From contig JAITYX010000135.1 of NCBI GenBank assembly GCA_021018815.1, positions 310,001 through 374,000 of the forward strand: a DNA stretch of 64,000 nucleotides. Direction: 5' to 3'. Below, piece by piece: positions 33,215-44,624 of the stretch (its first letter is position 1; the number at the start of each line of letters is the position of its first letter). The stretch is from Talinum fruticosum. Lineage: Eukaryota > Streptophyta > Magnoliopsida > Caryophyllales > Talinaceae. The notes below the pieces were generated by a model, which was not told the origin of the DNA, ran no database searches, and was given only the letters and a program-made list of their open reading frames with translations. The position numbers and the translations under genes are program-made.

Positions 33215-34203
33215 TGGCCATCATAGCCTTCTTCTTCTTTCTATCCCTCTTTCTCCTTGGACAGTCTTTGACTATGTGATCTTTGCTGCCACATTCAAAG
33301 TAACCAGAGTTCTTAGTTAAAGATAACTTTGAAGGTGAGGAGTATTTACCTTTTCTATCCTTCTTATCTTTCTCGTAGAACTCTTCCTTTGGCCTCTTCT
33401 CCCATTTTTGTGCTTCATCATTCTTTTGAAGCCTTGACCAATGAGTGCCATGGGGTCTTCTTCCGAGTTCGAGGAATTCAAACTTTCTCCTATGCTTTCG
33501 AGGCTTTTAACGCAGTTGTTCTTTTTGGTGATGACATCGACATCCTCTTCTTCCGGATGGATTTCATGGGTAAGTAGCTTCCCAATCAGTTCGTTTGGCT
33601 TTAGTTGAGAGAGGTTCTGAGCTTCCTCGATGGCGGTCACCTTGGGACCCCATCTTCTCTTTGGTAGACTTCTTAGAATTTTTCCGCACAATTCTTCATG
33701 GGAAATCCTTCTACCTAGAGATTTGAGATTGTTTGTAATCTCGATGAAGCATATAAACATATGAGTGATGTTTTCTTCGGCTCCATCTTGAATAGCTCAT
33801 ATTTGTGAAGATATTGATTTATCTTCGCCTGTTTCACTTGGCTTGTTTCTTCATATGTGTTGACAAGAGTGTCCCACACATCTTTAGCTATGTCACATGC
33901 CGACACTCTATTGTACTCTTCCGAGCCGATAGCACACATCGAATGTTCATTGCTTTAAAGTTCTTTCCGAACTTTTCTAACTCCTCATTGGTGTACTCGA
34001 ACTTGTCTTTAGGCATAGGTCTTGTATCTTCCATCTTCATTGGAATGTAATTGCCTTCTTGGATGATGTTCCAAACATCTTCATCATTGTCTAGTAGAAA
34101 GCATTCCATTAGCTTATTCCAAGTGCGTAAGTTTGATCCTTTGAACTTTAGTGGCCTAGTGGAAGATCTTCCTTCATCGAACTCTCTCGATGTTCCGAGC
34201 CAT
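33215..34203 (-). pseudogene. Element B gag, coiled coil deleted
   Basis: ATG at 34203 (MAR start). 34109-33888 has MECFLLDNDEDVWNIIQEGN; 33939-33715 has DVWDTLVNTYEETSQVKQAK; 33760-33317 has TNNLKSLGRRISHEELCG and LPKRRWGPKVTAIEEAQNL. These are the UBN2 blocks in three frames. The knuckle at 33300-33255 reads YFECGSKDHIVKDC, with Tyr instead of the first Cys as in D. Sequence then jumps to the gag/protease linker; the coiled-coil part is gone. Confidence 0.85.
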
Positions 34204-34249
34204 CCGATCTTTACACCTTTGGATTGTTAGATCCTCTTTGAAAGGCTAG

Positions 34250-34260
34250 GCTCGATACCA
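34250..34260 (-). other. Primer binding site of element B
   Basis: TGGTATCGAGC on the minus strand, identical to the A site and one base short of the iMet complement. Confidence 0.8.
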
Positions 34261-34262
34261 AT

Positions 34263-35737
34263 TGAAGGTTTGCTCTTGGAGAGTCTTAGTCACCCTAGAG
34301 GGGGTGAATAAGGTTATGAGCAAATTTTAACAAAGTTAGAAACTTTAAGCTTGAAAAGAATAAATAAGATAATCCGAGTTTAGATTGGACTCGTAAAAGT
34401 GTAAACTTAAAGATACGTGGAAACCCTCCAGGGCGGAAAACCACGGACAGTGTTATTCCAAGCACCAAGTGAAATCCACTATTTTGAATCCTCAACATAG
34501 AACGGACTAACTCAACCGAATTGCTTCCTTAGCTTACCGAGTTTTCCTAGACTCGTAAATTCCCTTATCTAGTCTAGTACTTCCTAACCGAGGTAACCTT
34601 TACAACTAGGGACAACCGAGCTAAGTTAACCCTTATAGCTTAGTCAAGGGAACTTACTCGAAAGTAAGAAGTGTATGTAGCTGATTACAAGACTTTACAA
34701 CTCATAAAGTATGAATTATAAGCTAGGACTTGTAAGTATAGGATTGAATATGAAAACAATGACTTTTGCTTAAGTAATATGTTTCAACAATAGTTCCAAG
34801 CAATCGTCAAGTCTTGTGAAGTGGCTTCTATTTATAGATGACCGAGCAGATTAGCCGTTGTGATCGATTTCGAATAGAAGTCCTTCCCGACCGCTGTAAT
34901 GGTTTTTCTTAGTAGCCGAACAAAGATTCGTTGGGATTTGAACGTTATGCAACGGCTCTTGGCTCCTAAAGGTGCTCCAATCAACCGGTGTTGTCCGAAA
35001 AGTAAGGTGGAAACCACCGTTGAGCTTAATGTTGAAATTTTCCAGTTTTGAAAATAGACAACCCTAACACATCGTCCGAGACTTGTTCGAAGTAGATAAG
35101 CTTTATCTCGCTGGTGATTGACGACTTGAAGTCGGTTACTTTTGTAATTCAAAAATGAGATAACCTCGTTTAGATAACCTAAAAAAGTAAACCACTTTGG
35201 TTCTCAAAGTATAAAATACTTTGGTCTAAGATTAAGCACGGATAATAATTTAATTAAGATAATTAAGTGCGTAATTATCTTAGGCCTAGAAGATTGAAAT
35301 TTTCCGAGTCTAATATTCATTATACTCAAATTCCATAAGAGTCGAGTCCTAAGAAAGATCAAGTTATAAATGTGAAAATGTCGAGTATAAAGATTAGATC
35401 CGGACAAATAATTCACAAGTATATAATCCGACTTAGAAAGATGAATTAACACTGTAATTTACTTTACTTTGAAATACGCAATCGAACTCGGATAAAAAGT
35501 GTTAGAGAGAATATTTGAATGTGTGATAGATCTCGAATGATGTCCGAGTGACTCGAAACATTAATGTGAGAAGATAAACAAGAGTATGTATTCCGAGTCG
35601 ATCGAAACGAATGAAAACTTATATAGAAGTTTATATAACACTCGGAATGACTTGTAATCAAAACTTAGGAGAGATGAGGTTTGTACCTAAGTGTTTATCT
35701 AGTGCTCGAATGATCTAGATTCGAGTATGAGTTTTCG
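34263..35737 (-). repeat. 5' LTR of element B (about 1475 bp)
   Basis: Starts TGAAGGTTTGCTCTTGGAGA and is collinear with 25892-27377. The outer end (GAGTTTTCG instead of GAGTCTTTA) is eroded, so the last few bases are uncertain. A TATA-like CTATTTATA is at about 34828. Confidence 0.85.
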
Positions 35738-35797
35738 AGCAGCTTTTGAAATTTGATTTTTGAAAGATTTTGAAGAGATTTGAAAAATGTGAAATCT

Positions 35798-36120
35798 TAC
35801 TACTATAGGAACCACTTTTAACTATGGTTTAGAACAACCTTTAATTACAGCTTATCTAGCGTTGTATATGTGGCCGTAAATGTAGGTGGGCATCTTTTAC
35901 TACGGTTGAAAACTGTAGTAAAAGAAGGTCGATTACTCGGTTCAAAACCGTAGTAAAAGAAGTCATATATACCGTATTATACGGTTATGCCAAAAGAACC
36001 TTAGTAATAGGTTAACCTATAACGATGGTTCTTCAATAAATACGTTGTCATAGGTTCGGATTCGGACCTATTACTACGATTCTTCCTTAAGAATAAGTAG
36101 TAATAGGTCTGCTTTTTTAG
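35798..36120 (+). repeat. CACTA-2 left TIR and subterminal repeats
   Basis: After the terminus come direct and inverted copies of TTACTACGGTT (for example ACTACGGTTGAAAACTGTAG, a hairpin, and CAAAACCGTAGTAAAAG). The left end of CACTA-3 uses the same motif. Confidence 0.8.
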
Positions 36121-36479
36121 TAACTTTTTTTGTGTGTGCTTTCCTCCTGTACATTACAAATATCACATACAACCATTTACACAAACTCTTTCCGAATATA
36201 TACAAACCATAGTCCAACAAGTGTTGACTAGAATATATACAAACCAAGCAGATTCATCACACATTTGTATATGGTACGTATAAAAAGACAAGATATATAT
36301 ATATAACTTGACCAATCAAGTAATGAAGAATAAGTCTAAATATATACCTATGTGTTTATACGGTTATATACAAACTCGCCCAACCTTGTTTTAAGTTGTT
36401 GAGCACTTCATCTATATAGGGAGTGGGTGGGTCCTTTCTCGGGAAATATTGTGACCAATGCTGGAAAAGACATATTACT

Positions 36480-37620
36480 TAGATCAAGTGTAAGTGTTAA
36501 CCAAGCTGAAAAAGAACATTAAAAAATCTATTTTTTTATAGTCAAACACAAGTGCAAGTGCAAGTATCTCTTTAGGATTAGATTCATTTACATCGAGTTT
36601 GGTCACAATCTCTTTTATGTATTGGAGAATGTAAAAGTCACACTAAACATTTTCCGGTTGTTTATGACACTGCAATAATTAAAATAGATTCCCAACACAA
36701 TTTGAATTAATTAGTATGTACTTTATGCAGCTAGCAAGTAATATGAAATGAAAACAATTTAAGTACTCTAAGCAAGAGAACCTCACCATTACTGGAGACA
36801 ATTTGTTGGTTTGGTCTCACACATGAGCCTCTCAAGCGTCCCTTACAATAATAATGTACTAGAGCACTATTTTTCAATCGGAAAAATAAAATTCAAATTA
36901 GACATGCAATTGAAAAGAATATTAATATACAAAAAACATAAAATGATTGAGGTATGAACTCACGAGTCGAGTACTTTTTTATATCTTTCTTGATGGTGTG
37001 ACCAAGAGGGTCAAACCAAGACGCGACATTGCTCCTTGGAAATATGGCAGCAAGCATCCAAGTGTGACCTACACCGACACAAGTAACACATTTATAAATA
37101 TGTAACACAATAAAAATTTCATTTAAGTTTATTTGTACATTTACCCCTCAATGAACGACGCCGAGTAAAATTTTTTCTTTTGCGCATTATGTTTCATGAA
37201 TTCGAAGATATATTTGGCTCATTCATTTTGTTTCGCCCAAATCCTTGAATGAAACTAGGGTTGAGAAACCGGACAAGCCTCGTTTCCCATCTCGTGCAAC
37301 CACCTTACATATTAATTGTATGTAGTTAGAAATTGAAATTAATAGTTAAAAAAAGAACTTATGAATATAGTAACTCACATAATGCCAATCATAATAGCAG
37401 ATGCACCAATCTCTTACATCTTCAAAAATTACAAGTATGTTATCCAGGACAGACATAAAAGGTCATGTCATCATTATCCCCTTCACGTTGCCCAAACACC
37501 CGACCTAGTCGGCTGATTGGGAACGACGTATCTGCTGACAAAGTTTCACATAACTTTGCAAAATAGCACACCATTCCGTGCGGGACTCGTGAATGGATAG
37601 AAGGGACTACTCGGACGAGG
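36480..37620 (-). pseudogene. CACTA-2 Ulp1-like (C48) protease remnant
   Basis: Minus-strand pieces in order: 37580-37490 with CYFAKLCETLSADTSFPI; ORF 37108-36893 with HTWMLAAIFPRSN and WFDPLGHTIKKDIKKY (the His and Asp blocks of SUMO-protease-like C48 domains); then 36670-36590 with QPENV, a stop and CDFYILQYIKEIV (the Gln/Cys block). C48 domains are often fused to CACTA TNPA-like or MULE proteins in plants. Catalytic order H-D-Q-C is retained, but stops and introns break it. Role in transposition is unknown. Confidence 0.6.
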
Positions 37621-37689
37621 AACGGGCGCCGCCGAATACTTGCTTGTGCCAACAAAGGGAGATGGAGTGCTCTTCATCCCACTCTTGGA

Positions 37690-38182
37690 TCTCGCCCCCA
37701 ATATCTTAGTGAATAATCAATAGAAAAATTAGAAATATATACACATGATATTAACAATAGTTAAATCTAATATTTTAAAAATTGAATTACTCGTAGAGAG
37801 GATGACCAAACTCTTGGGGGAACAAAGGTGTTGACTCGCATCATCAACAAGTGTGGAGGTTCGGTGTCCGGATCGGCAACTCACAGCTACCTTTCCTATG
37901 CATGACCTGTCTCACACTTACCCTCACCTCATCACCTAAAAGGGGTGCGCTGCGAAAGACGATGTCCGGCCTCCACGGGAAAACAAAACCTAATGCGACA
38001 ACATGCTCTAGGGAGTGCGATAAGAAGCTATCATGCAATTCGCAACATGCATAAGAATAAGCATAACAGCTTAGAATTGGGATAACCCTTGACATAGAAG
38101 TTATAGTATCTAAGAATCCTAAAAATAAACGGACAGAGTTTCCGCATAAAAGTAAACATTTTCCTAGGATAAGGACACTCAT
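37690..38182 (-). pseudogene. CACTA-2 TNPA-like gene, C-terminal exon
   Basis: The end of ORF 38182-37844 reads EHVVALGFVFPWRPDIVFRS, then PLLGDEVRVSVRQVMHRKGS and CELPI, as in CACTA-1 (5821-5579). A continuation near 37840-37790 has a PKSL segment. The N-terminal half of the ORF (hydrophobic) is likely intron. Confidence 0.65.
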
Positions 38183-38467
38183 TCAAAACAACAAAAACAT
38201 AATATAAGTAATTACTCAACGGCCAAATGCCCGAGTTCTATAACAACCACATAATATACACCATTCATTCAAAACTATTATACACCAATTAGTCAAAATA
38301 TAAACATACATGTAAATAACGGCCCTCATTCAAAACAACAAAAATATTCTATAAGTAATTAATCAACGGCAACACGACGGAGTTTCACAACAACCACACA
38401 ATATACACCAATCATTCAACAAGATTATACACCAATTAGCCAAAAATATAAACATGCATGTAAATAT
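38180..38467. repeat. 147-bp tandem repeat, 2 copies (CACTA-2)
   Basis: Units 38180-38326 and 38327-38467, homologous to the doublet at 5922-6208 in CACTA-1. Confidence 0.85.
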
Positions 38468-38849
38468 AATTAGGTTGTAAAATCTGAATTACCTCCACCA
38501 TAACTTCGAATGGGTCAATGATCGAGCTCATGTTCGCACTTGCTGGTGTGTGGGGTAAGAATGGACGTAAATCATCCAAGTTGCTAGGTGTCGGCATACC
38601 CATGTTGGTGTAGTATGCCATGACACATTCTCTTATCTAGGCATGTATTTGGGCATGCATCTCTGCCCTCATATGTGCCCTTATATGTAGCCATCTCGTG
38701 CAGCCATTTGGGACATTTGGGGCTATTGGAACTGCATTTGGGCATCATATGGGCATGCATTTAGGCTATTTGGGCCTTCATATATGCTTGGTTGGAAGAG
38801 ACGGGGTGCTTCTTCCTATCCCCAAAGTGCTCAACTATCCCCACCCTTT

Positions 38850-39425
38850 GATCGATGGCTCGAACACGATCGGGATGCTCATTTCTTTCAAAGGCCAAGG
38901 CTAGCTTGTCCCTCCTCCCGATGGTGTCAACGACTTCAAGTCGATGTCTATGACAAAGACTCCTGTAAGAAGGAAAAAAATTATCATCCGGAAATTCATA
39001 ATATTAAACCGATAAGTTCTCAAAATAAATAAAGGAAATAGTCAAAAACTCGCGAGTCGCTGCAAAATAGATTCTACTTTGGTTGTAGGAAAGGTTCCAT
39101 CTTTCTTTTTCTTCCTTCGACCCACAGCTCGTCCCTCTCGATAGTGATATGCGAAATATCTATGATCGAACCTTCACCGGATGTGCTTTGAAGTTGTTCA
39201 AGCTTCGCTTGTACAACTTCTCCTCCAATTTCGCATATCCCCCATGGGACATCGCATGAGGATACGCACTGCTCTTAATCCTTTTTCAGTTGGCTTCAAC
39301 TAGTGCTTGCGCAAGTAATTAAGACAACGAAAATATTAGTACATAAGACTTAAATCGAAAAAAGATAACAAATTATGATAAATTACCATGTATAGTGGAG
39401 AGAACACATATGCTTCAAACGTCCT
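38850..39425 (-). pseudogene. CACTA-2 TNPA-like gene, middle exons
   Basis: The minus strand has KSSAYPHAMSHGGYAKLEEK (39270-39210), the TNPA hallmark, followed by a region collinear with the DTSQLAFKRDELW block of CACTA-1. Around 38945-38860 GRRDKLALAFERNEHPDRV continues. The Gypsy insertion begins at 39426 and separates these exons from the 5' exons at 47010-47525. Confidence 0.65.
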
Positions 39426-39661
39426 CCAGTCCTTGACAGAAAGGAGACCATGGAGAGTAACATACTATAAGAGGAGAGCCATCCATAATCGGTTCAAGCT
39501 GGGCTCTTCAATTCTTCCCAACCGTGGTACACACTAGAAGTTCCTTCTTCCCTTAGGCGTTTCTTAGGCTCGGTTGTATGTAGGATACCTCAAGCATAAG
39601 GAGGAGTTAGGCCCCCAAATTTTTTAAAAAGTGGCCTTAAGGAGTTACCTAGAGGGGGAAA
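39426..39661 (+). repeat. Gypsy internal 3' end fragment with PPT
   Basis: Repeats 43480-43712 (GGAAAGGAGACCA, GAGGAGAGCCATCCATAAT, TTTTAAAAAGTGGCCTTAAG-like) and ends in AGAGGGGGAAA just before LTR1. It is sequence that normally precedes a 3' LTR. Confidence 0.8.
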
Positions 39662-41075
39662 TGTGGGCTTTCTTAGTTTAGGCAGAAACAATAAAGAAAA
39701 GAGTCAACAAAAGGAAGTCGGCGTTTTGAACAAGCGGTTTGACGTTTCTCGAGTAAACCGATCATAAGTCCCTCAATATTGAGTCCATGTCATCAAGCCA
39801 CATATTCCTGGAAAGATTATTAACCCAAATTTCTAGACATGCCTTTTGTGCCTCAATTGGAGTTGTGAGCTACAAGATATGATCTTTGGAAATGGAGCAA
39901 GGAAGCAGCACAGTAACCGAAAGCGACATGCCAGCAGTCACTTTCAAATGGATTTGCTGCCACTTTTATGTTCCTTTATCTCTTTTGTTAGGTATTTTAA
40001 AATTTTATACTGAATTTATTTTCAAGCCTCGGATAATCTTGTATAATTTTGGGCTTGGAGTATGTAATCAACCCCAAACAACCTTTGCTATAAATATGTA
40101 AGCATGAGGTTGAACTAGGGAACTTTTGCAGAATGTGTATGAAAGTCGAGCTTTAGTCCTTCACCCCTTTAATCTCTTTACTTATCTTAATTATTGGCCC
40201 AATTAAGTGGTGATTAAAGAAACTAATTCTGCTTAATTGTGGTGTGTCTCATCCATTAATGCATAATTAGAGGCCCTAATCTACTAGGTGGTTTGAACTT
40301 ATCCTAAAAGATTAGCACTATCCTTTTAGTTTGTGTTACATATTCCCTCTCTTTCTCTCCTTTCCTCTTTTGAACTTCAAAATTTCCCCTCACCTGCATC
40401 AGCCTTGTAACTCATGGGTCACCCAAAATCCACATCCATCCAAGATCCCCCTCATCAAAAATCCCAAAACCTCTCCAGTTGAACCATTTCGCTTGTAGCT
40501 TAACTTTGGGGGTCCCCTAATTTTTACTTTTGTTTTGGATTCCCTCCAAACCAAACCTCTTCTCTTCATCGATGAGTCTACTAACACTTTAGCAAATTTC
40601 AACCTCATTCAAAACCCCCATTTATCCCCGTAAAGGCAAAACCAGAAATTGTCTAAACCGGGTGAAGCCCCTTTGTGGTTTCTACCTTAGCCTTATTTTT
40701 TCCCTTCTTTCTCCAAGGCCCTCCTTGGTACATTAGATTTGGTATCAGTGCTTTGGGGCCCCTCCTAGGCCTGAATCCACCACCAAGACTCACGCCAAAA
40801 AGCTGCTAGAAATCGGCAGCCGGGTTAGTCTTATGGTTGGGCTAACTTTGGAGATTTCCCCTCATTCGTTTGTTGCTGGATCTGGCCCAAACTTTCCCCT
40901 CATATTCCTTAACCTTTTATACACACCTACACCAAAAATCAACCTCATCAAAACTCCCATTTACTCCCACAAAGTCAAAACCGGAAGTCTGTCTAAACCG
41001 GGTGAAGCCCCTTTATGGTTTCTTCCTTAGCCTTGTTTTTGCCCTCCTTTCTCCAAGGCCCTCTTTGGTACATCA
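39662..41075 (+). repeat. Gypsy LTR1, with duplicated 3' end and PBS
   Basis: Starts TGTGGGCTTTCTTAG. A first LTR end at about 40733 (CCTCCTTGGTACATTA) is followed by a PBS (TGGTATCAGTGC, 40740-40751) and about 45 bases of leader, then a second copy of the LTR 3' part (about 40796-41075) ending TACATCA. A segment present in LTR2 (about 46685-46865) is missing from the first part. Confidence 0.8.
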
Positions 41076-41079
41076 TCTT

Positions 41080-41091
41080 TGGTATTAGAGC
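41080..41091 (+). other. Primer binding site of the Gypsy element
   Basis: TGGTATTAGAGC four bases after LTR1, one base from the iMet complement. A second, older-looking copy is at 40740-40751. Confidence 0.8.
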
Positions 41092-41279
41092 TTTGGAGCC
41101 CCTCCTAGGCCTAAATCCACTACCAAAACTTAACCCTATAAAATCCCCCACGCACCTTCCTCCACAAAGAACCAACATATCATATCTCTTCAAAGGGAGA
41201 AGAATAAGTTACTTAAATTGAAACATGGGGTGTTGTTGAGTTCAAGATACAACAATGGGAAGTTGAGATGTAATCTTTC

Positions 41280-41971
41280 ATGCTTGATATGAACGAGAAT
41301 TTGGAGCAACCCTTTGTCTCAAAAGAAAAGGCCCTTTGTCAAGAAGACAATGAGGCTAACTTTGACTTGCCTCCGAAATTTGATGAACATGGCGAAGATG
41401 TCTTGAAGGGAAAGTGCCAACTAACAAAGTTGGAAGAAGCAATCCATCATTCCCCTTCAAGTGAGCTTCTGATTGTACATAGAGACAAGGGCGAGATCAA
41501 GGCTCCACATGAAGAGCAAAGGGAGAACCTATATTCTACAAGGGGAACGGTCAAGGGCAAAGTTTGCTCTGCTCCATCAATGTTGATGGGGAAAATTGTA
41601 CCAATATGGTTTCCATGAGCATGGTAGTGAAGATGGGACTTCAAGCTATTGCCGACCCACAACCTTACCACTTTCGATGGCTCAACCAAGGTAAAGGACT
41701 CAAAATGAGCTCAAAGTGTTCAATTCCTATAGTATTGGCAAGAGTCATGTTGATGAACTTTGGTGTGACAAGTATACCCATGGATTCTTGTTATTTATTA
41801 TTTGGGAGACCATGGTTGTTTGATAGATGGGTCATGCATAATGGTTTGATAAATCCCTACTCATTTGCTAATGATGGAAAGAAGGCTACTTTAGTTTTTC
41901 TCTCTCCACTCAACCCCCAAAACCCCATCCACAAAAAATCCAAGTCCAAACTGAGTTGCTTTTCACTTTAG
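41280..41971 (+). pseudogene. Gypsy gag tail and aspartic protease (RVP_2-like)
   Basis: ORF 41280-41618 has an acidic gag tail ending in QRENLYSTRGTVKGKVCS. A +1 shift near 41575 leads to 41564-41971 with NVDGENCTNMVSMSMV (active-site D-G), QPYHFRWLNQGKG and GRPWLFDRWVMHNG. This is the pattern of Ty3/Gypsy retropepsin-like proteases. Most of gag upstream is missing: only about 200 bases separate PBS and this ORF. Confidence 0.85.
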
Positions 41972-42982
41972 GGGAGTCATACCTTAAGTCCCAACCACAT
42001 GATCCTTCACTGCACAAATGAAGCCGACACTTATCTCTCCCACTTACATCCCCTTGCTAAGCCACTACTTGCTTGGTTTTACCGCTTGTTTCCGGATGAA
42101 AATTTCCAAGAAAAACACCTTGGTCATATTACCTAAGTGCTTCAACTCCTAGGAAGGGAGAAACTCCTTAACCTCCTAAAATGCTCTTCCCTACCTAAGA
42201 GGTCACGTTTTTGGGCTATAAAGTTTATGCCCGGACGAGAGCAAGGTAGAAGCCATACGGTTTTGGCATATCCCAACAAGTATTCATAGGGTGAGAACTC
42301 ATCATGGGTTAGCCTTTTTTATAGGCAATTCATAAAGGATTTTAGTTCCCTTGCTGCCGTAATGATCGAAGTAATCAAAGGAGGTTTAATCAAATGGGCA
42401 ACCAAGGCTCAACAAACCTTTAAAGAAATTAATGTCAAGCTCACACAAGCACTGGTTCTAGCACTACCAAGCTTTGATAAGGTCCTTAAGGTACAATGTG
42501 ATGCTTCCGGAGTTGGCATTGGTGACGGTCTTACGCCGGAAAGCTGCCTTGTTGCTTTCTTTAGTGAGAAATGGTGTGACTCTAAGAGGAGGTACTTTCT
42601 TCCGTTGCAATTAGAAACTTGTGTATTTGATTTTAAGCATTTGAAATTGTTTTATGTTGATGACAAGGACTTGGGAAAGTTGTACCAACATTGTAAAGAG
42701 TACTCAAAAGGAGGATTTCTAGTTCAAAAGGGTTCTTTGTTAAAGGGAACTCAGCTGCGTGTGCAAATGTGTGGAACAAGAGAGCCACTAAGTCAAAACA
42801 TGCATGGAGGCACCTTGACTAGCCACTTTGGGGAGCAAAAGACCCTAATCATATTATGGGAACGTTACTTTTGTCCGAGCATGGAGACAAACGTGCAAGA
42901 CTTTGTGAAAAGGTACGTTGAGTGCCAAGCCGTTAAGAGTCACTCCCCTCCTCAAAGCCACCACACCCCACTGCCCATATGA
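41972..42982 (+). pseudogene. Gypsy RT remnant, RNase H and integrase zinc-binding region
   Basis: 41972-42360 holds only the thumb end of RT in broken frames (HITQVLQLLRREKLLNLL-like); the palm with the YxDD motif is deleted. ORF 42362-42982 runs MIEVIKGGLIKWATKAQQTF, LALPSFDKVLKVQCDASGVG (RNase H first Asp) and AFFSEKWCDSKRRYFLP, then GGFLVQKGSLLKGTQLRV, HGGTLTSHFGEQKT and FVKRYVECQAVK: the HHCC integrase zinc-binding domain, where the last C-x2-C reads YVEC. Confidence 0.85.
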
Positions 42983-42984
42983 CA

Positions 42985-43538
42985 TGATGAATTTGCCAAG
43001 AGCAACAAGCCAAGAGAGACCACGGGTACCTCCCCATTTAACGTGGTTTATAGGATTGCACCCTTCACACCTCTCGATCTTACACCTAGAGAGAAGGACA
43101 CAAAGCCTAATGTTGAAGCTACTAAGAGGGTGCAGGAGATCCAAGAGTTCCACAACAAAGTTGGCGAAAAGATTAAACAAGAAAATGACTCACACCTATC
43201 CGAAGCAAACAAGCACCTCAAGCGGTTTGAGTTCAAACCAATGAGATTTAGTATGGGTGCATCTAAGAAAGGAACGTTCTACATTCAAAAGAAAAGCCAA
43301 GATGTTGCCAAGGGCTAAAGGCCTTTTGGAGGTGATTGAGAGGATAAACAACAATTCCTACAAGGTAGATTTGTCGGGAGAATATGGAGTGCTTACAAGC
43401 CCCAAGAAGACAAGCTTTCCCCCTTACTTGGAAGATGATGCCTTAGAGAATTTGAGGGAAAATTCTTTTCAACCAGGGAAGTATGATGGAAAGGAGACCA
43501 ATGAGACTATCATACTACAAGAGGAGAGCCATCCATAA
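42985..43538 (+). pseudogene. Gypsy integrase C-terminal region, catalytic core missing
   Basis: Directly after the zinc-binding domain the sequence jumps to TTGTSPFNVVYRIAPFTPLD and DLTPREKDTKPNVEATKRVQ. After a shift, 43257-43538 has MHLRKERSTFKRKAKMLPRA, GLLEVIERINNNSYKVDLSG and ENLRENSFQPGKYDG, the end of the polyprotein. The DDE core is absent. No chromodomain is seen, so I do not assign a Gypsy lineage. Confidence 0.82.
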
Positions 43539-43701
43539 TTAGTTCAAGTTAGGCTCTTCCGTTTTTCCCAACCATGGTACATGCCAAAAGCTCCTTCTTG
43601 TCTTAGGCGCTTTTGAGCTCGGTTGTATGCTTTGGATATCTTAGGCATAAAGAGGAGTTGGGCATTCAAATGTTATGGGAAGTGGCCTAAAGGCATTCTC
43701 G

Positions 43702-43712
43702 AAAGGGGGAAA
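43702..43712 (+). other. Gypsy polypurine tract
   Basis: AAAGGGGGAAA right before LTR2, matching AGAGGGGGAAA before LTR1. Confidence 0.8.
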
Positions 43713-44494
43713 TATGGGCTTTCTTAGTTTAGGTGGAAACAATGGAGAAAGGAGTATACAAAAGGAAGTCGGCGTTTTGAACGGCCGTTTGACCTTTGCT
43801 TGAGTAAACCGATCATAACTCCCTCAATATTGAGTCCACGTTAGCAAACCACATATTCCTGAAAAGATTATTCCCTTAGCTTTCTAGACATGCCTTGTGT
43901 GCCTCAATTGGAGTTGTGAGCTGGAAGATATGATCGTTAGAACTGGAGAAAGGAAGCGACCTAGTAGTTGAAAGCGACATGCCTATAGTCACCTTCAAAC
44001 GGATCTGCTGCCACTTTTGTGTTCCCTTATCTCTTTTATCAAGTATTTTAAGTTTGTATGCTGACTTTGTTTTCAACCCTTGGATGATCTTGTATAATTT
44101 TGGGCCCTTGGATTATGTAATCAACCCCCAAACAACCCTTGCTATAAATATGTAAGCATGAGATTGAACTAGAGGACTTTTCTTGAATGTGTATGAAAGT
44201 TGAGCTTTGCTCCTTCACTCCTTTATTCTCTTTACTTCTCTTAATTGCTGACCCAATTAAGTGGTGATCAAAGAAACTAATTGTGGTTAATGGTGGTGTG
44301 CCTTGTCCATTAATGCATAATTAGAGGCCCTAATCTATTAGGTGGTGTGGACTTATCCTAGAATATTAGCATTATCCTTTTAGTTTGTGTTACAAATTCC
44401 CCACTTTTTCACCTTTCATCTTTTGATCTTCAAACTTTTCCTTCACCTCCATAAGCCTTCTAACTCATTGCTTACCCAAAATCCATGTCCATCA

Positions 44495-44616
44495 AAGATC
44501 CTCCCTTGACCCCCTCGTAAAAATCCCAAAATCTGTCCAATTGAACCATTTATGCTTGTAGCTCAAATTTGGGAATCCCCAATTTTTACTTGTGTTTAGG
44601 ATGCCCTCCAAACTAA
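44495..44616 (+). repeat. 122-bp LTR segment, copy left of the MULE
   Basis: AAGATCCTCCCTTGACCCCC to CCCTCCAAACTAA, repeated at 46519-46642 on the other side of the MULE. Only one copy is in LTR1 (about 40440-40555). Confidence 0.8.
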
Positions 44617-44624
44617 GAGTCCTC

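Larger units (their letters stand above)
25892..35737 (-). mobile_element. Sirevirus-like element B, inserted in C
   Basis: Left LTR 25892-27377 and right LTR 34263 to about 35737 enclose PPT, third ORF, RNase H, RT, integrase, protease, gag and PBS, all on minus, in the same order as A. The flanks are GGCAA (25887-25891) and AGCAG (35738-35742), matching 3 of 5 with two purine transitions, so the TSD is probable but decayed. C internal sequence resumes on the right. It carries more breaks than A, including loss of the gag coiled coil. Confidence 0.88.

Noticed and set aside
38180..38467. CRISPR-like or satellite array
   Set aside because: Only two units of 147 bp without spacers, shared by CACTA-1; it is a family-internal duplication.
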